From positions 148,829,001 to 148,893,000 of the forward strand of contig CM032229.1 of the NCBI GenBank assembly GCA_019009955.1: a stretch of 64,000 nucleotides of DNA. Reading direction: 5' to 3'. Position 1 is the first letter of the stretch; every line of letters begins with the position of its first letter. Positions 23,841 through 36,019 of the stretch are shown here, piece by piece. The position numbers and the translations under genes are program-made. Under the pieces are notes generated by a model. That model searched no databases. It was given only the letters and a program-made list of their open reading frames with translations, and was not told the origin of the DNA. This DNA is from Riptortus pedestris. Its lineage: Eukaryota > Arthropoda > Insecta > Hemiptera > Alydidae.

Positions 23841-26517
23841 GACAAACAGAGCAAGCTTCCCTCCTTCTTTCTGGAGAGTTCCCCTCAGGGACTCCTAATC
23901 TGCCTAACTGGGTAATATTAAAAAATATCTCTTTTTTTTTATTATTTTTTTAAAACAAGAAATTTCTATTAAATTTTGATGGGCGATGTGGAAAGGAGAG
24001 CAGCTTTACTTGGTGCCTTTATTTATATAAATGATAGTTTATGATTCTCGCCGAATGCTTGATAACGACTGTAGATAAATTCTGGAGGTCGTTTGTGGAT
24101 AATCCCAGTTCTTTTAAAACGTCGGCTGTTCTTTGGGATATTGCACTTCTTGCAACTATCAGAAAACCTATGACGCTCCATTTTTCAATAGAGTATTTTT
24201 CCTTGAAGTACCCACAGCAAGGTTCATAAATCCTCTTCTTTCCCTCGTCTACTTCTATTGATTGCTTGATATTGGTTTCTAACCTTAGTGTGGGATCTAG
24301 GATGGCTCCTTCGTTATCTATTCTTTTGATAATTACAATTTCTGCTGAATGACAATTTCGGCGTTCCATCAGGCGATTTGCACGCAACTATTTCATAGAC
24401 ATCCCAATCTTTGTTATACCTTTTTATTAGTTGGACTATGTCTGTTCTTACTTTATGGTGACGGCTGTTGCTCATCAACTCCCCCCCAATTGCAAGAACC
24501 TAGGACATGAGGTAGGGTTTCAATCTCACTGCAATTGCGGCAGCGGGTTGATCCTAGGTTCTTACCAGGGATTGAGTGCACAGGAATCAGGTTGACATTC
24601 ATTTTAATACCCATCTACCACTCTCAGGAAAGACCCTTCTTTTTAGAAACCCATTGATTCTAGGCTTCCATATATTTATATAGATATATAGAAAAAATAT
24701 AAAATACTATCCATCTCTTTGGCTGTTATAGCTTTAGTCGCTACATGTTTCTTTGAACGTTATTTAACTGGCTATTTATACCATTGATGTATAATTTACG
24801 ACCTAGTTTCTGTAAAGTCTATGAGGAGTGGGATTTGAAAATTAGTAAAATGTAAAATTGTTAATATTTTCGTTCATATGCTTCAGTTAAAAGTAATGTT
24901 TGTATTACCCATCTTCTTGTCGAAGCAATATCCTACTCTTGTTCTTTATTTTCTTCTTGTCCTCCAACGTTAACGCAGTTACTATTTTTATTTAAAACAT
25001 TCTGTCTTAAAATCTCTCAATTTTAAAATATTCCATAACCAGCTTATATTACATTTATTGTTTCTCAGAGTTATTAAATAGGGAATACATGCCATATGGC
25101 ACCCTCGGTACAAATATGTTGGGCCCTGTGAGATGTCCTATTATTTGTTTTTTAACCTTTTGATCGGAAATAATTTATAAATTACCGTTATCTTTTTGTA
25201 AAGGTAAATTGAAGCAATATATTATTGAGCAGGGCTGCCTGGAGAGGCGTTCTGGGAAACGTGAAAAATATAAAGTTGTTTGAATAAAAAATGTATTAAG
25301 TAAAATACTCTTCAAGGGGAATGTTTTTTATTTTATTTTTTTTTACCTTTTTTTTTTAATTTTACCCTTTACCGCTTTTAAAGAGGATTGTGAATTCGTT
25401 TTCGGGCCACTTTTCTGAATTATAAAATTTCGTTACGATCACTGAAAAAGGAATTTTTTTCTTTTTGTGGATTCTCTGGGAGTTGAAATGCCATCCTATT
25501 TCCAGGCAATCGAGAGTTCTATATGTTATACCTACCATAAGGATTTTAAAGGGTCAATTATTAATGTTTTTTGTGTGTTATTAATTAATCCGAATTAAAT
25601 ATTGGACACTATCATTATTGAAACTGTATTTCCACTTCGGACGGAAATGTTCACAGGTTGTAAGAAAAAACTTCATTTAACTCAAGAAAATAAAATTTGA
25701 TTTGAAGCTGAAGAACGTGATATATCTAATTGCAAACTATACAAATAATATAGTTTAAAAAAATTGATACAATCCATTTTATTACGTACCATCAAATAAA
25801 TGAGGTCTCCGATTCGACAAGAAAGCAGGAGCTGAGTTAGGTTCCCAAGCACATAAACAGCACAAGATACAAGTCCCAGGAAGTCAAGATCGACCTCGAA
25901 AATAAGAAAAACACTTCTCAGTACTGTTGCAACACTGTATTATTCAGAAGCTGAACTCCATAAAATCAAATTATTTCAGCGGAAGTAATAGGCAAAACAT
26001 TTTTCCTGAATTAAAGGTGAAGGGTAAATTGAGTTATATGTTTGTTTTTATGATCCGTCTTTTTAGAGACTATCTGCATGTTTATATTGTTGTTTCCTAA
26101 TGGTTTAATGTAAAGTAAAAAATTATGTTTCCGCTAAAATGCTATTTACTTCGGTTCTACGAGCTGGGCTGGAGTATACTTGGTAAATCAAGAATCGTGG
26201 TTTTGATTCCCGTGTGGATAATAGGAATTTATTTAGTGTGTAATTCACGTAATAAAATAGTCAGCCCAACACCGTTTAGTAAAAGGCGGTTACGTGAGGA
26301 AAATCTCTCCCATCAATTAGTTAATAATTAAATTATTAATTATGCAATATAATTAATTAAAGTGCTTAGATTATGCAGCGCCCGTGTGACGGACATTTTA
26401 GCAGATGTACCTTAAGGGAAATTAGCTATTGAGGTCGTACTCATGACGCGATTTTCGAAACACATCTTCAAATGTCCATGGATCCTACCCAGGAGATGAC
26501 GAAAATGAAGTTCGCTC

Positions 26518-26615
<98 letters not shown>

Positions 26616-27180
26616 GGTGGGGCAGTCAAACCGCACGATTTAACAAAGCCAGTGTAGTAGAGGAGGTGTATGGTGGGGGAAGTAGCAGTGACCGGAATGT
26701 TCTAGACGTTTGGAAGTTAGTAACCATGGAGAAGTGGACCGGTGAACAGCGCGGCTTCATTGTTACAGCATATTTAGAAAATGGCCGAAGTTTCATTCGT
26801 GCACAACGCGAGTTCCGCCTACATTTTCATCTTGCGCCTCGTGCGCCTGTTCCAAGCAGGAAAGCCATTTCTGTTTGGACTAACAATTTAAAAACAGCGG
26901 GTAAAACAACAGTAACAAGGGGTGGTAGTGTAAGAACGCTAACGAAAAGTGTAAGAGGTGCTACGACGTGTTAGTGAGAATTTCAGTTCAAGACTTAGAC
27001 AATGTGTGCAAAATGATGGTCGCCACCTTACTGGAGTAATATTCAAAAAGTAACAATTTTTCTGTTTATAACAAAAATTTCCATTCGTGTTCTTACTATT
27101 TGTTGAAATATATTACTTAAAAATATTTTCTGTGTAAGTTATTTTAATACCTAAAATAGTGCCGTTTGACTGCCCCACCT

Positions 27181-27261
<81 letters not shown>

Positions 27262-29193
27262 CTATTGTGGGAGGGGGGGGGGTTTAGAGGGGGGATTTTT
27301 GAACATTCGAAATATCTCCGTTACTATACTTCAGATCAAAAAATCGTATAGAACTAATCTTATTGCAAATTAAATTTACTATAAATATTGTCATATATTT
27401 ATTTAATAACTTGAATATTAACCTAGATATTTGCATTTTTGTAAAGTGCTTGGGGGAGATTATATTGGCTAACTTCGGTTCTAGTCTGGAGTTTCCGCCA
27501 AAAGCCAGTTGTTTCCGAGTTCTGAAAATTGACTTTTTTTTTTTTTTATTTTTTTTAACTGTCTAACTCAAGAGTATTCTTCATGAGTCCAAATGTGTTT
27601 TAATAATAGAAATAAAATGAGATAAAGGTATACTATACTACACTTATTTGTAACATGAAATGACACCAAGACATGATTTTCTGAAAATGCTCCATTATGT
27701 ACCTTAGAAATATGGTCAAAACTATTCAGAATAGCATAAGTGGTTTGAATTGTTTATGGCTTTCTGTCATCGATTTATAATGTGAATTGAATAGTGACAA
27801 ATTTTAGCAAAGAAAATAAAACGCATCCGCAGGTATGCTTTGTCTCTATTTCAGTCCAATATCTGTCATAATTAGTTTTAAAAAAGTCAGTAGACAGACT
27901 AAATGTAAGAAAAAACGTTTAAGTTACCTAAATTGATAAGTTAGGTCTTTTGGCTACATCAGCGAACCGTTTATTCCATAGCTTACATGTTTGTACGTTC
28001 ATGTTTGTTTACCTCGTCATGGTCAAATGGTAGATGAGGGTGCAGATTTAGACTCCGCTGGTTTTAAAGGCCATCAAATTTTACATATAAATAATATTTG
28101 TCAAAATCTATCAATAGCTCCAAGGTTAATTCAGTAAAGTAATATTCAACTAGGTATAAGTCCTTACTTACTGAAGTTACGACGAATGCATTTGTACACA
28201 ACTGTAGGCTTAAAAGGAAAAATTCAATTAGAAATGCTGGAGAGTATAGTTGTTCCAGATCTTTTAGCAACCTGAAAATGGAAACAAAAAATTATACTCA
28301 TTATATATGACTGGTATATTTCCTAAAAATTAGGTAAAGTGTGTTTTGAATTATGTCGGAGATTGACATAGACTGAATTACTTAATTCTAATATGACTAT
28401 TTTTAGCAGATTTCCCTTAAGGGAAATCAGCTATTGAGGTCGTACTCATGACGCGAGTTTCCGCGAGGAGGGGGGTGTAGAGGGGGGATTTTCGGAAAAT
28501 TCAAAATATCTCCGTTATTATGGGTCAGATCGAAAAATTGTATAAAATCAATCTTATTGAAAATTAAATTTACTATAAATATTGTTCTATACATTTATTC
28601 TGTATCTTGCATATTAACCGAGATATTTGCATTTGTATTCTGCATTGGTCGGCAGGAGTGAGCTGTTTGGTACTTTCCGAAGAGAGCTCTGGCGGCCGTT
28701 TTCGTAACTATTCGTCCCTCGTGTATAAGTTTAGTGATCCCTTACTACTTACTACACTTGTTTTTGGGCAGATTTCTCTATTGTAAAACTTCACGTGGGA
28801 AATCTGCTTAGTTTACGCAGCCCCTGCGTGACGGACTTTTATTTTCAACATTCTTCATATCTGCAAAAGAATAATATAATGTAGTTTTAGGGTCTCAGGT
28901 TATGGTAACCTGTAGATAACCCGTCCCAGTTACCCTTAGTTGCAAAAAGTGAACGTTAATAAATAAATTCCAATACAAATAATGTAGTTTTAGTATATCA
29001 TAATTTAGTTGTAATATAATAGATTTAAATATTTTATAAGTTCAATCACACTGCAATGGCGGCAGCGGGTTGATCCTAGGTTCCTACCAGGGATTGAGTG
29101 CACAGGTATCAGGTTAACATTGATTTTGATAGCCACCGACCACTCTGAACAGGAAAGACCCTTCTTTTTAGAAACCCATTGATTGCTAGGCTT

Positions 29194-29234
<41 letters not shown>

Positions 29235-32200
29235 TAAATAATATATAAAATACTATCCATCTCTTTGGCTGATATAGCTCTAGTCGCTACATGTTTCTTT
29301 GAACGTTATTTAAGACCTAGTTTTTGTATAGCCTACGAGGAGTGGGATTTGAGAATTAGTAAAATGTAAAATTGTTAATATTTCCGTTCATATGCGTAGG
29401 TTAAAAATAATGTTTGTATTACCCATCTTCTTGACGAAGCAATATCCTACTCGTTTTTTTTATTTTCTTCTCACCCCCGTTAACGCAGTTACTATTTTTA
29501 TTTAAAACATCCTTTTATTTTATAAGTTAGCACTAATATTGTCATTGAAGAAAGTACTAATATTGTCCGTTATTTTTGCTAATTAAAACATTATTTGTAT
29601 CCTTAGAAAGGGTAATATTTGTATAAGAGGCAATAAAATGGTGTTGCGTGCCATGTGATTTGAATTTAAACAATTTTGATACGTCTTTGAATTTGGAACA
29701 TCTATGAATTTCATGCTCTAGGTGCCCGCATACCTTCCGCTCCCTTGCGGCCACCTGGCAAACTATCCGTTTTGGTAAACCATCCACAGGCGTTGGTCGA
29801 GTAGATGTTCTCATCGCTGCTACCTGGGTATGTTCATGCGTCCTGTCCTGGTGCTTTTCGGTTGTTTCGCTGGGATCATCTCTCGTTCTGTGGGAATCCA
29901 TTTCCCTTGATGTTATAAAATGTAATTCTACTTTTTATTAGCAGATTTCCCTTAAGGGAAATCAGCTGTTGAGGTCGTACTCATGGCGAGATTTTCGAAA
30001 CATTTCTTCAAATGTCCATCGATCCTACCCAGGAGATGACGAAAATGAGGTCCGTTCAAAATTATATATATATGTTCAAATGTCATAAATCTATCACATA
30101 CCTCAGAGACTTTTGATGTTTAATAACCCAATCTCTTAAAGACTTCACTGTTCTGATCTCTGCATCTTGTCGTGATATCTCGTTACCACTTCCATCGTAG
30201 TATTTAACAATACCAGTAGGAGTTATCTTCGAAACCTTCAGGATGTCTGAGAGCTCCGACGTGAGCTTACGGCTGAGTGCCAATTGACGGCATGCATAAC
30301 TATAGAATGTGTTGTCGAACACTATAACTCGCATTGGTATAAATGTACCGTTTATGGTCTGATATAAGCTCGCCATTATGAAAGCAGTTGCAGACTTGTA
30401 CGGGTCAAATGGATATCTGAAAGAATGATTCAATTATAATTGAGTTTAAAAAAATTAAGTACCACACTTATTTTTTTAATATAGCATGACCAAATATGAA
30501 TTAATTCCTGGGAGCACAACATACTAAATACGCGTCGAAAAGCCCACTAACGCCAAGACAATGCATTTGAAATTAATATGCAATGGGTGAAAACATTAAT
30601 TCAGCTTGCCAGGGAGGACATTCTTAGACTAACAGGGGGAGTGCACGGCCTTCACACCACCGATATGAACGAATTTTTTAGTGTTTAGTACCTGATGAAA
30701 ATCCAATTCTGTTAAAGCTAGAGACCGCAATTCTTAAGCGTTCGTCTAAAAAAAATTGTTAAAGTTTGCCTGAACGTCTTGAGTTGTTCCCAAGGTAATA
30801 TTTTAGGGCATCCCACCTGGCTCAGGGGATAGCTCTTTCTTTTTGTAGCCGGAAATCTCGAGATCGAAACTCGCCGGGAGGGACTAATAATTTTTTTTTC
30901 CCTTCCAGATCGTTTTTTTAATATTAGTAAATAAATAAAATGTTTTTTTTTAATTTTTAGCGTGTTCCACAAATTAAATTGGTATAAGGAAATATTTAAT
31001 ATTATACAAGAAATATATTATTAATTGAAAACGTAAGTATATAACAATTATCAATAATAACACAGATATATTATTAATATTTTTAAACAGTTTTATCTAT
31101 CTTTACCAATTTATTTGATATTATTTTATTTTACAATAAATAAAGTTATTGTCGGGGCTAAGTTTAGCCATGTGAGTTAAAGCGTTGACCTTAATCTCAC
31201 ATAGTAAACCCTCTAGGTTTACTCTATGTTCGATTCCCACCTGAGCAATAGGAATTTTTTTAGTGACGGAATTCATTAAATAAAATCCTTAGTCCCACCC
31301 TGGCTAGAAACGGGTGGTAACCAGTAGATAAACCGGCCCGATTAGCCTAAGTTGCCTAAAGTGGACGTTAATATATAATAAATAAATACATTTTTTAAGC
31401 TCTAGACATAAAAATATTCTTTAACAGTTTTCAGCTTAAAGCTATATTGTCATTATGCTTGGCATTGGATCACTGATGTTTATTTCTATCATCAAGTTAA
31501 AAATATTACCAAGTGTCTCCAAAACTGCTCGTATTTAATCGAACCGAATTGCAAAATATCGTATATATATGTAGTATTAAAATACATTCTACTGTTCAAC
31601 ACCATTTTCATCCGAAATAAAATTTAAAATATACGCACTTCATTAATTTAATTATTAAAATTAAATTAAATTATTTATTAACGTCAACTTTTGGGGTTTT
31701 AACTCGAAGCACCCTGTCTTTCATGTTTCTCTTATTGTTTCTAGATTATTGTTATTCTTAAATGAGTCCTTTTAATAAAACCTACTGTAATTCTGAATGT
31801 AATAATAAGCTACATATTTTCGGTGGGTTCAAAGCCTTGTGGACCAAAAGATACAAAACAAAAATAATATATCTAGTTGGGAATCAACACTGGAGCTCAT
31901 AATTGGCATGGGTAAAATATCCAGATCTTGGAATTAAAAAAGACAATGTCACAATCAATAAACTTGGGTGGGAGAGGCCTAGGAAGCCATTGGCCTTTAG
32001 CATTACGCATAATAAACCAAAAAAATACAAAACATTAATGAAGAGCGTGGTATATTTTTCATACTTAGCAAATACAAATTGGACATACATAGCTGGAACA
32101 GCAAGCTGCCTTGGTTTTCCCAAGTACTCGCCAATTAGTGGTGAGAAACAGAACGGACCCATCACTACCACCATCAACATTACAAGTATCCATGGCAAAA

Positions 32201-32930
32201 GTCTGAAATACTTTCCAAAATTCCTCACTTCCATGTCTAGTGTCTGTAATTAAATTTAAAACAATTTTCAAAAATGTGTATATAGCTCAATGTAAAATTT
32301 GCATCAAAAGGAGTAGGGCTTCACAGAGCCTTTTTATATAACTAATAAAAGTCCGTCACGCAGAGGCTGCGTTAACTAAGCAGATTTCCCACGTGCGCCA
32401 CGTATTTGTATTTCCTCAAAACGCAAAAGAACAATGAGAACAATATTTTACATTTCTTCGAATTATATGCTTCATAATATAACACCTTATTGTCAATAAT
32501 ACATGAGTAGGAGTGGGGGTTTACTGAAGACCGAAAACTAAAAAATGCAAATACCTCGGTTAATAATCAATATAGAACAAAAACATACATAACAAAGTTT
32601 ATTGAAAATTATATTTAAAATAAAATTGGTTCCATACAATTTTTCGGTCCAACGTATAGTAACGGAGATATTTTGAATTTTCGAAAATCCTCTCCTTTAA
32701 ACTCTCCCCCCCTCCTACTGGTCCGATTTCAGCCATTAACGAACTTGATCTTTCTTTTTACATAAAACGATTAAATACCGAGTTTGGTAATGATTAAAAA
32801 AAAAATTGCGACCGCTAGAGCGTTAAAAGATATATTACACATAGATATGAAAGGGGAGATCAAAGAGAAATTCGGCTATTCTCTCCGATCTCCATTAATA
32901 GACAATTCCAACATGCATCGTGAGGAGGTA

Positions 32931-32983
<53 letters not shown>

Positions 32984-35947
32984 ATAATTTTGAACGAACC
33001 TCATTTTGGAATGATGGACATTTGAGGAAATTTTTCACAACTCGCGTCATGAGTTCGATCTCAATAGCTGATTTCTCTAAAGGGAAATCTCCTAAAACAT
33101 TTATTCCCGAATTTAAATAGAAAATGAGACAAACCTTACAGTTTTATTTATATAGATTATCTCAGGACATCTGCTTACAATAGCGCCTACATGACGGGTT
33201 TTTTTTTTATCATGAAATATTTTACCCAAGGACAATTACAGTCATTTTTACATTCGTCATCATGATCTAAAGACTACGCCTTTGTAGTTGCATTGTATTC
33301 TATCGGAAACTGCTCTTTTCATATTACAGTATTCACCGAAATCCATAATATGCTTGGCGTCTTCAAAATAGGAGTTTCTAGGTCTTCCTCTTCCCCTATC
33401 ACCAAGAACCTTACCTTCAAATATATATGTAATGAAGTCGTTGTCCTTATGATTTGCCCAAAAAGTTTAACTCTCCTTTTATCCATGGTTTTGATAAGAC
33501 TTTTACTCTCACTTACCTCAGTTAGAACTTCCATGTTGGATTTTCTTTTTAGTCCAACTAGTTCTACGCCAGATCCACGTTTCATTGCTTCCTACCTATA
33601 ATATTCACTTTTTTGGAGAGTCCAACTTTAGCTCCCGTAAAGCAGTATACTCCATGCGAAAGACTTAGCAAACATTTTTTTTATATAAATTTTTACATTA
33701 TTGTCACAATAATTCAGTGGATTTATGATTATATCGTGGACTGTGGGCTTTGATTTTGTAACTCTTAATAGTATATTTTTTTGAGGTGTCGGCTGTTCAT
33801 AAAATGTTCATTTAAGTAATACTAATTACTTCATTTAAGAAACTCCATTACGTAATAACTTCAATTATAATTACTGTAGGTTTCATATTCACCACTGTTT
33901 CTTTAGGTCAAGTTCACAGTACATTCAATTGATTTGAAAAGTTGAAGATCAAATTTCAAAATATGACTCATCCAAAATTTATAAAAACTTTGCTCTTAAG
34001 AATAGAAATAGTGAAAAATGATCTTTAAAAATTAAAAAAAACATGGAGGTCAAGTCCTTTACTAAAGAAATTGGCTTCCTGTAACTGAGACGTTTAACAA
34101 AAATAGAAATTTATATATTCTTAATGATTAAATTCTTTTACCAGATCATTCTTAAAGGGTTCAACATATCCTTGAAGTAAATTGACAAATCTTTGACGAT
34201 TGAAAAAGAAGTAAAAGTGATGGAAAACAGTCATTGATATAACCATAGTTGGGAAGCCGCTGGTGCATCGTTCCGGTAAGGAAACTCCTGGCGAGATGAA
34301 GTGGCCACCATGGCTGAACCAAGCACCAAACATGAATAAGTCCAGAACGGTGGCATAAAACCTGTTAGAAAAAAATACAAAGGAAACGAGTTAGTAAAAG
34401 TTTATTTATTTATTGGAGCTTCGTAGCTTTGGCGATGTTGCTCTAAACAAAAGCTTTGTAACTTAAAAAACAAAATTCAAATGAAAACAAAACAATACAA
34501 AAAAAATATAACAAAATTAAACAAAACAGAAAAGGTAAACAAAACCGATGAGGATCACAAAACACAAAAGGAACACAAAACATAAAAGGACCATAAAACA
34601 GAAAAGAGATGAAATCAAAACAGAAATGGGAAAGGAATAGGAACGCAACACAAACCAGAACTAGAAAGCAAAAAAATAACACAAAAGGCGAAATTAAAAA
34701 AAAAATATAAATAAATAACTGAATGAAGCACAAAAACGGAACTGGAACTCAAAAAACAAGAATGTAAATAAAAAAATAAAAATGGAACACAACAAAGAAC
34801 AAAATAAATGAACAAGGGAACAAATAAAGACAAAATTCAGAGCTAGGTAAAAAACTGAAAATCGAAACTATTGACATTGAGCAATAGGGAAATCATTAAT
34901 AAAATATTTAAATATTCAATAAATAAATCAATAATTAAAATATAATTGGTATATAAAATGAATAAAAGAAATTTAAAATTATTAAGGTTTAGATAAAATA
35001 TAAGTTGTTACATGTGACTATTTACATAAAACTCTGTACCTCCCTAATACACACTCGAGTGAGTGAAAACTTGTAAACCAAAAAATTGAGGTTTAGAAAA
35101 AATGTTGTAAAAATAAAAATGTAAAACTTAAATTAAAAATATATCAGATTTTTGAGTAGATGTGTATAGTCTTTAAATGTTTGAGAATAGTATCTATGTA
35201 TGGATCCCCCTTTGTCAGTAGTTCGTGTAAATTATGTGGTATCTGTAAGTAATTGCGTTGCCTGCAGTCAGTCAGTACATGTTTAACTGTCAGAGCCACA
35301 TTACAACATCTATAAATCGGTTTGTCTTGTTTGTTCATCAAGTATGAGTTGTATTAGTAGAGTGTGTCGAATTCGTAACCGTGTAACTATTACTTCATCT
35401 CTTCTTGTTTTAAAGTCGTAAGGCCACGGCTTCACTGAATGTAAAAGTATGTCTTGTCTAAATCTCTATTGTTTATAAGGTTCCCGATAGATACCTCCAA
35501 ACTCCTCTTAGCTTTTAGGAGTTAGACTAGGAACCTGGACACCTTTTTATTTAGTTAGATTTGAGTTTCGTTGTTAACAAGCAAGCCCGATTTCAGTGCT
35601 TTTTAGTTTCAGTGAAGAGCAGTGTTTTTTGTGAAGATCAGTGCAGTGCGGTGTTTTTGCGAAGATCAGTGCAGTGCCGTGTTCTTGTGAAGATCAGTGG
35701 AGTGCCGTGTTTTGTGAACTTAAGTGATTCGCGGGTCCGTGAGTTATTATACTCTACAATAAGTAGTGAAGTTATCAGTGCATATTGCGATCAGTAGTGC
35801 AGGATAATTTACCAAGTGTAAAAAAAAAATTGTAGTGCATCTTGAAATAAATTGTGCAGTGAGAAAAACATTAAGTTTATTTGTTTAATTTTGCAATCCG
35901 AAAGAACCCTAATAATAATCTACGGTTATTATTTTTGTAATAAACAT

Positions 35948-36019
<72 letters not shown>

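Larger units (their letters stand above)
26361..27450 (+). mobile_element. Family A copy split by a mariner-like element
   Basis: A remnant of one family A end (26361-26396) is followed directly by a new start (GCAGATGTACC, 26397). The copy proceeds to its (AT)n tract, is interrupted by the Tc1/mariner-type element at 26611-27184, and resumes through more (AT)n into the interior to about 27450. The downstream end is lost. Confidence 0.75.

Noticed and set aside
31903..32253. 116-codon plus-strand ORF
   Set aside because: It is the shadow of odorant receptor exon 3 and adjacent intron on the minus strand.
34443..34833. Two overlapping ORFs rich in Phe, Leu and Cys on the minus strand
   Set aside because: They read through the strongly A-biased 3' UTR of a LINE; both frames give the same hydrophobic pattern.
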